From NCBI GenBank assembly GCA_002633005.1, contig NMRA01000008.1:1586567-1650566 (forward strand): DNA of 64,000 bases. The letters run 5' to 3'. The notes under the pieces are model-generated. The model did no database searches. It was not told the origin of the DNA and saw only the letters and a program-made list of their open reading frames with translations. The stretch comes from Phoronis australis (taxonomy: Eukaryota > Phoronida > Phoronidae). The translations under genes and the position numbers were made by a program. Shown here one piece after another: positions 31,801 through 44,800 of this stretch (within the stretch, counting starts at the first letter, position 1; the number at the start of each line of letters is the position of its first letter).

Positions 31801-33830
31801 GTTAATACGACACGACATACCAAAACAATTCCACCTCTTGCTTACCTGCAGGTCAATTAGCTCATCCAACATATTGTTGTGTTTCAACCTCTCATACTGC
31901 AGATCTAACTCAGTCAGTCTCTTACGCAACTTGTTGTTTTCTTCCCACAGTCCGTGTAGGGAACCCTAGGAACACAATTAGGAATCATCGCAGCGACTGA
32001 CATCAAAAGTTAAGAGCACAGAACTAGTCTCATTACTGAGAAATCACGGTGATTTCGAACAAAAATAAACGTGTCATTGTCATTTCTTCATTCTTTCAAA
32101 GTCTTCTAACATTGTTAAGACTGCCTACATTTCATAAAACATTGTCTCATGGTAGCTAGGGTTTAGATCTTCAAACTGAGAGAACATTTATTTGGTACAA
32201 CTGATGTTTATGAAAAAAATGAGAAAATGAAATTTTGCTTGTCCACCATATTGTGTCCTAAATTGGTAAAATTTGCTTTATACCCGATTCATAAATGCTC
32301 GTCTCAGGCCCCTAAACACAACGATAAAAGATCAAATTTTGTGTCTGAACCAGAAAGAGTAAGGTGAACCACACTTCAGACCCAGTGGCAGAGCGTCACA
32401 GAGTGACTGGACCTCCTACAACTCACAACTGACTTGTACTTGTGGATTGTTTCTCCACCCTTTTCAAGTATAAACAGTTCACTGTCACACGGCAAGTACG
32501 GACAGCCGTTTTCATTTACCAGTTCTTTTTTCACGAACTGTTACTATTTTCTTCCAAACTCGGTTCTTTTTCTCATGAACCGAACATTATTCTAATTGTT
32601 CACGAGAAGAGTGATGTCGTTCATAAGACAAGAAAAACATTTAATGAGAAAAAAATTCACAGGAAAAGAATTGCGGAAATGAGGAAAGAACTGTATCTTG
32701 CAAGAAAATAATATTAATGAGAAATATACGATGTTCATGACAAAATGCCAGTAGGTGTCATGAAGAAAATTGTGCACTCAAGTTAAGTGCATAATATAAG
32801 TTTAAGTGAATATAGTAAATGGATTCCTAGTTCCTACCATGAACTGCTTCTCTTGCTGTTGAGTGGACTTCCTGGCTTTACACTCCAAGAATAGGGACTG
32901 CAGGTATCTGTTGTGGAGTACATCCAGGTATTGTTGTGTTACCTGGAGACCAGCTGATTTCTGAAGTAAAATATCACTTAGAGTGAGGACAAAAAGCATC
33001 ACCTCTAAGGTAACTGGCTACCTCTGTCACCAAGGGTCAAACATTTCTTAAATAACTTTTTAACCATTGGTGCCAGAGGGATCAAAGAAACAGAATTTGC
33101 AAGTTTCATCCGAAAAAAAATCATTTTGGTGGAAATAGTGGCAATCTCTGAAAAATTGAAGATTTTCAAGGAAAAGACATGGCGTCACAAGATTACAAAC
33201 ACATGGGAATTATCTTTGTGCACACAAAATTCGGTGATCACCAATGATTCAAAAAATGTAAAGTTTAATAAGTCTACTATCAATATTTTAAATTTTTAAA
33301 GAAATTTGACCAGTGATAACGAACTTAAGGTAGCCTACTACAGTAACTGTAGGACATCTACTTGTATGAGGAGTACTTACCTGGGCCTACAGGTAAAGCT
33401 CAGATGCTCGTACCTATGCGCAAAACACATGAGCATATTAAATCAATTTCTTAAAAGATGGGCTTAATCATATAACGTATGATTTTATTTGCTTGCACAG
33501 GGATATCTGCACTTATATGTAGACAGGAAATTGTAAGAAAAACCCGACATATTCAAAATAGAATCTGAAGATGTGTGAAAACTAATTTGATTTCACTTAC
33601 TTCATTTGATAAACCTAGTGTTCTAAAATTTTAAAAGGCGTCATTTTTAAAAGAATGGCTTGCAAAATTTATTTTGAAAATTATTTAAAAATTGGTTCCT
33701 GTACAACGACAACTCGTACTTTATCTGTAGATTCTGATGTATTTCGCACTGTGTCATGGAATGTCTGCTGTTTTGACCCTTGCTTTGTTTTTAACTTCAC
33801 ACTCTGCGTCTGCTTCATAGATAGTTGAGG
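28880..33830 (-). CDS. HAUS8: HAUS8 C-terminal coiled-coil exons 11-16
   Basis: Exons 33830-33720, 32960-32838, 31965-31846, 29953-29812, 29486-29336 and 28961-28880 encode residues 359-600. Long helical stretches (QQYLDVLHNRYLQSLFLEC; LWEENNKLRKRLTELDLQYE; AKIIAALNESEHLVGELSV) are interrupted by the conserved ALDTTRH-x2-P-x-R element (exon 14). This part assembles with the other augmin subunits in known complexes. The exon 11 donor (GTACGA at 33719) is weak, but the phase and the neighbouring exon agree. The last exon ends EIQSH and TAA at 28880. Confidence 0.87.
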
Positions 33831-36800
33831 CTGTAAGATAAAAAACTCAATACACAAAGTTCACATCTGATCGACAAAATCGTGCACCCAAGGTTCCTAC
33901 AGGGAATGTGCGGCTTTCAAGTAAAATGTGGTGACTGGCATCACCAGCAACAAAGAATGCACGAAGTCAAAATACTGTTATTTGTATGGTTTGTTAACAA
34001 TAACTACATCATTTGGCATAGATTATCTATCTAAACCCAACGGTCGGGGATGAAAGTTCGTTTTAAATTAATAACTGGCACCACAGGCATTGAAAAGAAC
34101 TTTCACAACTTAGCGCCCAGAGGACAATTTGTAAAAATGAGAACCATGCGCCCGCCACATTACAATGCGTTAGGTATTCCAAACAAAAAGTACTTGCACT
34201 TGAACAGTAATTAGACATACGTCAGAGCATCATAAGAAACAACTCATTTCAGTTGATGCACATACAGTACAAGACAAAAGTAATCGACAGAAAAAATACC
34301 TTTTCCACTTCACGAAGGCTAATTCTGCCAACAACAAAAATGACTGGTAATGACTATGGTGGCAAAGACAGTAATTGCAGAATGACTTAGTCACCTTGCT
34401 ATATTTCTGGCTAATTCCCGTTCAGTCTCGGTCATTAGGGAAGTCTACACTGATGACAAAATCGACTTTCACACAGCTGTCATGAAGAAGAATTCTGAGG
34501 TATTTCATCTGAATACTTTTGGCGTGTATTGTTACAGTACAAAGCTGGTAAGCAAAATACAGCCCAACGTCATGCTAAGCCTTTAGAAATCATTAGACTA
34601 CTTTGTGAATCTATATATAGTGAACCAAAAGTGACAGCCGGATAAAGAGCTACACCTCACAAACATGGTAAGTAAAGCTCCGTTCAGCTCCCCAAATGCA
34701 AGAACAAGAAGCAGGTTTTTTTTTCAAGAAAGCTTCAAATCACAAACCTCAACGGCTTTAATTCCAGGGCCATGGCCAGAATGGATGCAACATTGACTGT
34801 AGTCAAATGGAGAAAAAATTATTTGTTTCACTTTATCATATCACTTCATTCTACACACAATAACCCATCTCAATTGTGAAACAGTGCGGCAAAGCCAGTG
34901 GCAGGTGAATCTTAAGACTTGCGACATGTCGCATCACCTATGAACATTAATTACAAACCTCTGAAATGACTGATAGATTGTCTATTGTGATATCTGACAT
35001 GTCAGGTTGGCTAACACTAGAGGGCGCTGCAGGTGTTGAGGTGACTCTCTTCAGGCCCCTTTGAAGGTGACTCCTGGAGCCTACAGGTGTCTCAGCGTGC
35101 CTTGTTCGAGTACTAGGCCGTGGGGGGATGGTGGTGGTGGGCCGCACCTCCAGGCTTCGGCTTTGAGGTCTGCTTGTTCGATCACCAGAACTCTGAAAGC
35201 ATGCATTTATTGTGAACAAGCAGAATACTGCGTAGGCATGGGGTTTTAGGGAATTAACACAAGAAGAAAGCGCAGTTAAAGCGTTAATCATAAACACACC
35301 AAGTCTTTGCTAGTATGCCTCAAAAACAGGTTAACAACACTTCTCATGCAGAGGATATAAAAAGTCATTGCACTGTCAGGCTGACTGAGGGCAACTGGCT
35401 TAAACAAATACAGTCTCGTATATGTCATGTTGCATGATACAGTCAAAGCTGACAACAGACACGTGCATTTTAGTGTGACACCTCCGGCAGCTGCTTGTTT
35501 GAAGTTGGTACATACCTTTTAGTATAGCGGCAGCAAGCCAAATTTTTTTAATTTCAAAGGCTTACTACATCGTTCTAAGTGTTCAAAATGTTATCAATTG
35601 ATTCTGGTGACAGTTATCATGCACAAGTCATTCTGAGATCAGAATCGAATTTCTCGAAAAGCATAATGTAAAATGTCACTTGCCATATTGTGTTGAAAAC
35701 TGGAGAATTTTTGCTATATCCTTTATCTGAATATGGTCCACAAAGCTGCACTTCTATAGAAAAAGCAAGTTTCAATTTAACATTCACTGAACAAAAATAT
35801 TGATTTCTGTTCTGGGTATTTAATTGACTTCTGTAGTAAGCCACCAAACAATTCACAAATCATTAAATGGAAAAGAGGCTTGCAAAATATCAGATGCACA
35901 GTTACAACATGCATTACCTTGTTGATAGATTTAGATACAGCTGTTGATTGCATGTAGCGAGACTGTACGAATCTACCTGAAAAGAGAGTACTGTGTCTGT
36001 TAATAGGCAATTAGTCAGGTGCCACACTAATCCAAGTGGACAGGAAATAGGAAGTGGATATCACAAATGTAGGGCACAACATGGCGGACAAGTGGAATTA
36101 TATTGTTCTCAGCCTGTTCATAAAAGACATGTAGCACCAAATTATTGCTTTTCCATGTTCAAGTTCAGTGCCATAGCTACCATCAGACATTTGTGGGCGT
36201 ACCCAAGAATGTTAGAAGTCTTTGAGAAATGAAGAAAGAGCCCATTTTGGCAATAATATATTATTTTTCTACAAAATTGGTGAGCTTTCACGGCAGGTAG
36301 AAGCAACTAATCCAAGTCTCAAGTTTATTTGGCTATTTTCATTATTTTAATACTTTGGTGACGTAAACAAGAAGGTCTACAAGGCCCTACAAGGAAACGT
36401 TAAATTAACACGACAGCCACAAGACACTAAAAAATAGACAATACACATTAAAACCACACAAAAAGTACTGTTTGTATTACGTTTTAATCATTCATCTGAT
36501 TTAGTGCCTTAAAAGACACTATATGGTAAAAAAATAGGTAAAAATTTGTCGTGGGCATCAGATTTCTCCAGAAAAGTATGCTGTAAGCATGTTTTTTTCA
36601 TGGACCTTTCTATTGTTAGAGATTTGTGGGATATCTGCAATGGATTGTGGGACTCCGGTGTTCATTACAGAATGAAAACAACCAATGAGACTAAGGACCA
36701 ATCAACTGCAGCCAACAGATGGCGAGGGGAATGTATATCCCACAATTCTCTAACATTACAAGGTCCATGGTTACTATGGTTTATACTGCAGTCACCATCA

Positions 36801-39800
36801 GACAGCAGAAGGGGAAATAAAGACTGCAATGTAGAATTTTTGACAACTGGGAAATGGAAAATCTAGAAATTATTTGTGTCAAAAAGTTGAGGTGTCTTGT
36901 AGCAAATAAGAAGTTGTGGGCACGTCAGAAGCCTTTGAAAAATGAAAAGATTAATATCCATAATTATTTTTCTCAAAATTGCAAGATTTTGCCGTAATCT
37001 TTTAAGAAAATCTTGTCAGGTACATACCACCTAACGCTGCACGGTCCTTGAGAATGCCTGGCAAATCACAAGATTCTTGACTGTTGTTAATATACCGACT
37101 GAACATTGTGCAATCCACAAAGGTGCACATTATCTACAGCCGATAAATCTTACCTGCTTTAACTTTCTTTTTCTTGGTGGAGTCAGCAGCCAGCTTGGTT
37201 GGCTCACTTTTACCGTTCTGAACTCTGGCATTTACATCTTTACTCGATGCTTGAAATTGATAAACACATTTATTAGTCAATACAAAAACAGCTGGACACA
37301 TAGTTTGTAACATCTATCATTATCAGCGAGTCGGTGGAGGATATTTACGTTTCGCCTAGGTCCCTAGAAAAATGTGCAAATTGTGTTAACTTCAGAACAT
37401 CACATCTTAGGAACGGTTGATTGGATTCATATGAAACTTTCAGATATCATGCTTTGTGTACTGTTCTCCCTACCATTGTTAGGAATAATTTCTACTTTGT
37501 TCCACTTTCGCAGGACGGGCGATCAAAAAATGGGATTTTGTGAATTTTACAAAAAAAAACATCAAAATTTACAAAAACCCAAAAACAATATAATTCAGGA
37601 AACTGTAACCGTAGCATTTCTGAGATTTCATCTTGAACATTTACATCAAACAAAATTTACCATTGTTTTTCTATGAACTTTTCTTTTTCACTAAATTTTA
37701 CTAAAACACATGCTCACATGACCCAACTGATGGCAGACTGGTAAAAAGTCAAAAGTCAAACAGTAGTCTTTCAACTTTTAGAAAATATATACTTTTACTG
37801 AGTTAAAATCTATGGTTTAGAAGAAATTTGGTTAAACACAGACTTGTCGATCAGGTCCTACATAATTTCTGTATCAGAGTTCGCACGATTTTGTTCTTCA
37901 AGCTTTTGAAACAACCAAAATTTCAATGACAGTTGATGAAACATTGGCGCCGTTTTAAAAACTTTCCGTGACAGAAGACATACAGACCTACCTGTATGAG
38001 ATTTGTTTAACAGCAACGACGGTTCAGGTAGAATGCGACTGCCCTCTGCTATCCTCACCGTGTCAACTGGCACTGGAAAAACAAGTTTATGTCATCATGA
38101 ACTACCACATACAAGTGCCATAGAGGTGAACCTGGGCTACGTTCCATGAATCCAAGACACTCGCAGCGAGAAATCTTCGGTTATGGAACAGAAACAGTGA
38201 ATCATATCAAATAATTCATGAATTCTATCCCACAATTCAACATTTCAACCTCAACAACCAATCACAAGTGGTTGCCATTTTCATAGGTTCTTGAGTGTAC
38301 TCGTGAAACACTGTCCTTTTACTCGCGTGATTTTGCATGATCTTGATTCTTGCAAGAAACTTGATCAACGGAACGCAGCCCACGACATTTGCATCAAGCA
38401 TGCCCCAATCTATGAACCAATGGAACACTGGCACAAAATTAAGTGAACAACTAGACGACTGTAAATCTTAAACATTGTCATCAGTCTTGATTATAGTAAT
38501 AGAAAACAAATAATTAGCATTTTTACAAGAATTATTAAAAACATCTCATACATATCATTTCAAGCGTCAACAGATCTACTTGTCGGGGAATGCGGTTCAT
38601 GACCCCAGCAGTCTAAAGTCTAAGATTAATTGTAAGCATATCAAAGGCATTGTCAAGCCAACATATCATGCGGTAGTGCGATGCAAATGTAGTTACCAAG
38701 CCTATAATAGTCATGCGTGAATAATCACACGAAACCATAAAAAAATTGAGCTGACAGGTAAGTGACATGCATGAATAATTATTGATTATGTACTGTTAAG
38801 TATTTCGTTAAACTTTGTAAACTGTTTTTTTTTGAGTGTTTGGTTGATAAAGTTGATGTCGTTGATTATGTTAATCAAGTATTAAGTCACCGACGATATT
38901 TCCGTTGCCAGGGCCATAAATGGACACCAAAGTTTTGGAACATATTTTGAGCTGGAACGCTTTGCTTTGGTTCTGTAACATTGCAAGAAAGCGTTCTGAC
39001 ATATAAGACCATGAATTGAGTGAAGATCACTGATTGGTCAAATGAGAAGATTCGCTACCGCTAAATGGAATTATTCGAGTTGGAAGTTAGCGACTTCGGA
39101 AAGACTTACTTAACACTGTGTAAAAGAATGTTCATGCTCTCCATTTAATACAAAGTTAAGTGATTAGCCTATAAATATGATGATATGAAACAAAAATGAT
39201 TAATTATTGACGACCTGCAAACCTTCAAAACATGCACCTACCGGAATGAGATTCAAACGACAATGGTGGTTCTGGTAAAATTCGGCTAACCTCAGCCATT
39301 TTAACCGTGTCAACAGGAACTGGAAAAACATGACGTACATTGCTGAGGTATTTAATACAGCTGCCACACAGACATAGCCACACATTTGGGGCCCCACCAC
39401 TTGAATCCATGACTTTTCACTCCTTAGGCAGGCACAATACAGCAACTGGACTGTTGACTAACACCATGGAAGGATGCAGTGATGTTAGATATTGTATTGT
39501 GCGTGAACTTGGAATCCTGCTCAACCTCAAGACAGTGTCTGCATGAACTTGGAATTGAATATTCATTAAGGACATAAAGTTTTTTTGTTCGGTGTGAAGA
39601 ATATGAGAAATTATTGACCTCACGATTACTCATTTTCTACATTACTGAAACTTGTGTCACAGAATCATAGGAATATGTGAATGGTTAATCAATACTTGCT
39701 TGCTGAATAAAATCAGCAATATTATAGCTGAAGAGAGGTTGGTTTAAATTTACATTGATTTATTTACACGTCATTTCCCTTAGTGCAGTGCGCAATTTTA

Positions 39801-41791
39801 TCAACATTAACGTGATTATTTGAGTGAACTTGTCAAGTTTCATGGTGTATACAAAGTTCACGCATACACTGTCTTGAGATTAAGCAGGATTCACACACAA
39901 CATGTACTAAATTAGCAAAATAAATTGTTCGATGTGTTTTATTTTTCAAAGTATTTATTATTTCACCAAATGCTCAAAGCTTAATAAATATGACAGTCAC
40001 GACATACAGTATCTCTTCGAAGCTGTCCTTATTTTTAGAAATTTGCTAACAAAATTTTATTTGTCTGCCACACTATAATAAACGGAGAAAAAATTTTTGC
40101 TTCATAATTTCGCCAGCTTTTCAAATATATTTGTCAATTTTTTAAAACCGCTGCACTTGGATTTTATAGCTTACACACCTATATTTGAGTAAATTTCAAA
40201 AACTATGGTCTCGTGCCAATGACAAAGTCTAATGCTTCCTAAAGGAAAAAATTTGATACCATATCTCTAGTTAGTAACTAAGTAGTTTAGTTAGTAATAC
40301 CTGTGACTATGGCGTTTTCTCTGATGACCTGTGGTGATTTGAACTTCAGAGGTGGGCGGGGCTTATCAGAGTCACCAGGGTCATTGTTACTGAACAAGGT
40401 CACTGCCGGCACGTGATCCACGCGAACCTGGCGTGCTTCACCCAAGTCACCAGTATCCCTGAAAACAACGAATAAGTGAAAATGTCAAATATGGTTATAT
40501 TACATAAGTTATTTAAAGAACTAGATAAATAATTTGGCTTCTCTTGGTGTGTTATTTTATGAGCTGAATAGTTAAATCTATGCAAACGCCACCTTGAGAC
40601 TTCCTGAAGAACTGTGTGTACAAATATTATCAGGAAAAGAAAACAATTTGTAAATAAAATGCAGTTTTTAAGAAAACACCACAACTGATACACTTAAAAA
40701 CAAATGCGAACAATAAAACTCGAGTAATTCCAAATATAACGCAATCTTTATTTGACAGTGAAATGAACAAATAATAAAAACTGTGCCTTGTTTTATTAGG
40801 GTAACGATGACGTACTACCATACTCATTTACATAAAAATAATCTCGCAAAACGGGACTTTCGTGAGATTGTAATGGTAACTGGTTCTAGGATGTTTTCCG
40901 GCACACCAGAAGACCCGAGGTTGTTTGTAAACTAGTACTTCATTTGCATATTCACAATTTAATGTGACGTAGCATCTAAGAGCAACAACGAATTTCCAGT
41001 TCTTCCCTAACCCACAAGTCACGTGTACTTTTAGCAAAGAGACTAGTGTTACACTGGCACATGGCCTACACCAAATGGTATTTTCCAGGCAGACCTTGGC
41101 TTCCAAGGCCTTTAATGCTAACTTTATTACTAACAATCACTGGTAACATTTCAGGCAGTTCCACAATGTAGCAAGACACGTACTATCTGAATATCCAATT
41201 TTGCAATAAATGCATGAAATTGAAGATTATCAAAACTTTGATTTTGTCTAATAGTATCAGGAAGACAGACAGAGATAAACACAGCCTGTCCATGAACATC
41301 AGCCAAGGAAAACACTTAAAACTCATTAGATCAAGTGTTTATGGACAGCTTAAGTATAATGTGTAACAGAGAAGAAGGCGAATGCTTGATGTAATGAGAG
41401 ATTGATTGGTAACGCACCGGAGATGTGAGACAACTGCTCTTGGAGAGTGACAGATCACCTTGGCAGGTGACTGTTCTAGACCCAACACTACGTCAATCTC
41501 TGTATCGTCGGGCGACTTTGCCTGATGAGAAGCGTCTACCACAATAACACGAGCAGGGGTGCTTGAAGATTCAGTCGCTGGTGACATCTGCGCAGAATAT
41601 AACGTTTTGTGTTTAAGAAGGCAATTATCGCACCGTCACGTTTTCAAATACATGACTACGACTGTTTTAGCTGCAACTTGATATACAACCTTCAACATAA
41701 CAGCCTCTGGACTCAGAAACAAAATTCAGAGATCTGCTCGCCGACATAACATGTTTTCAATGCATATAAAGTGTTGTAATAAAATAATAAT

Positions 41792-41830
<39 letters not shown>

Positions 41831-44800
41831 ATTATTATTCATCATTTGCATGCTTAGTACATGCTTTACTCAGGAGCTAACTTACACTATGGTCCCCTTA
41901 TACACACGAGCAAGATCCAATATAGGGCTCCACCTGGTGTGCGACAGTTGCAGATTAACCAGCCCGCATTGCTTTCAGTGCATAAAATTGACCCTTGAAT
42001 TCCAACTTTGAGAGTTCAGTTATGGGAAAACAACAATTTATCAGATCTCTCCTAGCTCAGGGCCCGCGGTCTAATCTTTTTACTCAAAATCAAAACTATT
42101 TCTGTCATTTTCTGTTCTACTTTTGTTCATTATCTCAAGACTAATTTTTGTTATTCTATGCTGGAGTACACAATGTCTTGATGACTCCAGCGTTAAGGCT
42201 AAGTTTCAGTTTGAACTCAAAGATTTCACTCAAGATCTTGAGCTTTTACTCGAGTTGATAGTTCGAATCTAAGAGTCATCAAGTGAAACTCATATGCATA
42301 GACCACAATGCACTCAAGCACAGAACAACATTTATCTTGAGTTTGCTCAAGGTAGAACGGAAAATGCCAAAAATAACTTTGAGTTCCATTTCAAGTACAA
42401 AGATTAGACCCCGGGCCCAGAAATTACTTCTAAGCAGTAAGTGGTCTAATTTAAAGTCATCTTATAGAGCTACAAAATTTAAGAGTCAAAGTGCATGCAC
42501 TGAGGTTTTGAAGTCAAGTCTTCACAACTACGTCTCAGTGAGGAGATTTGACCTTTTTCTAGATTCCTGAATAAATTACACAAATTACGATAACATCTTA
42601 CTAACTTAGGACGAACAAAATTGGACTTTCTCGTTATCTTTTCATTTCTAAGTACAAGCACCACCAAAGCCATGCTTTATCAATTTCGAAGCTACACAAG
42701 ACAAAAATATTTTTCTTATAAAAGCTGCAGCATTCACAACACAGTTAGAAGCTGTTGCAAAATTGAGAGAGATTAATTCTGGCAATTGTTTGTTGTCTGA
42801 AATTGGTTAAGTGTTACCATGGTCGTGGAGTAAAGAGCCAGTACTCATGCCAAGTCTAAAAGTGCCCGAGGCACAAATAAAAATCCAAAGAGAAACGGGA
42901 AATAGGTGAGTATACCCATGTTTGAATTCCATCCCTTAAAACCATCCGTGCCTGAAGCCATAGGACAGTCATTAAAAGAAGATTATGGAGGTGGTCATTG
43001 TGGTTAACTGTAACTAAGGTCAAGTTTAGGTCACTTCCAATGTATTGCTGACCGTCTCAACTGCAATAGGGCAGGGCTTGCGACCTCTGATAAAATGAAC
43101 CCAAGGTACCCTCAATGCTCATGCTTGTTATCTGGGATGAAAGCACGGAAGTTTTGAGGCATCCAGTTGAGAGAACAGAGATAAAATTTGAATCAAATAC
43201 CGGAATTTGAAATAAAACTTCAGAGTTAGTGGCGTTGCGACCGTCTCTCACGGCCTTCAGCTTGGTTAGTAATGTTATTATTCGGGCTAATAGGTGGCGT
43301 TCAGACAGCACGACATTGAGGTCAGGACACATCAAGAGTCCCTCTCTGAATAAACGAGGTGGATTAAGGCTCCATCTGTCATACTTATGGGAAAGTGTCC
43401 TGACCCCAATGCCGCGCGATCTGGTTAAAACGCCACCTATTAGCCATAATAATAATAACATCGCTAGCCAAGCTGAAGTCCGTGAGAGGCGGATGCAACG
43501 TCACTAACTTTAGTAAGTTTCATTTCAAACTCCAGTATTGGATTCAAATTTTTATCTGTGTTACCTGAGATGTTTTAAACACCACTTCAGAGTCGTCAAG
43601 CACTTTGGATGGGGTGTATCCTGACGTCTGGGCGGATCTGGTGGGGGTTGCACTGAAATGACATCATAGAAATATGGACTGATCGCAAAGATGACATCAA
43701 CATATGGACTGAGGGAGAGCAATGTTGACTGAGGTCAAAGGTCGAGGGCAATATTGTTCACACGAGGGATTGGACTATATTTGTTTTGTCATACCATCAC
43801 TGATGCTTCTTTCATCTGATTTCTCCCGTCTCTTATTACTATCGTATATTGCCTTCATGCAATGCCATCTGTAGTCAGAGTGGTATGAATGAAAAGTGAT
43901 ATTCCACAGCTAGCCGGACAACATCACCTCACGGTGGAAATTTGTTGTATTGTTACTACATTTTAGCCAATCAGAGGACAGGAGTAGCAGTGAATGTGAA
44001 ACAATACACACCAGTCACTATCAATATAAGACACTGGATGAAGTGCTGCAGGAAGATTTTTATTTTCGGATTTGACGTTCGAAGTTGATTGATCCCAAAA
44101 ATCAAATGGACAGTCTTGTTATACTTTGAGTGCCAACTGCTAATCAAATTAACAGCTGGTTCCTAACACTAACGAGTGATCAATCATCATCTATTCATCT
44201 CTAGAGAATTATATTCTGAAAGCACACAAGTGCACATCTTTTCTCCAATCTTTACACACACATTGTCAAACACAACAGTTTCATTAAGAGTGATGTCACT
44301 GTTCCGTGAAACAAGACTATCCGAAGGTTCGATTTTTTTTCAAAGATACCAAGCCTTTGAAATAGATATTAATAAAATAACGGAATAGAATACCAATGAG
44401 GGGAAAATGTACAAAATCAGGCAAATGGAAATCAGAATCTTCAATTATCTGCTCTTTTATGCAAACAACATAACTCTTGTAAGCTACCACTCAACATGTA
44501 CTATGTAAGCCAACACCACCGGGCATTATCTTACCCACATGAACATTTTAATTATGAAATTGAGCATTTATACAAACTACGTTGTGGCTTGGATGCAACA
44601 GATATCTCACCAGATCTCTGTCAAATCAACCACTTTTACCATTTCAGGTTTATGCGATGCATTATAACCATGAGAGATCATGTCAAGTTATACCTTATGG
44701 CCATAAATGTACCACTAAACAAAGGTTTCGTTTTTCAACAACGAATCATAAGTTGATTGGTTCAAAGCAAAAAAGCACCAACCTGAAAGAGACCACTTCC

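Noticed and set aside
34745-34800. Possible extra HAUS8 exon (helical frame NVASILAMALELKPLR)
   Set aside because: It needs a different phase from exon 10 and would put a stop codon in exon 11; exon 10 to exon 11 joins cleanly in phase 0 without it.
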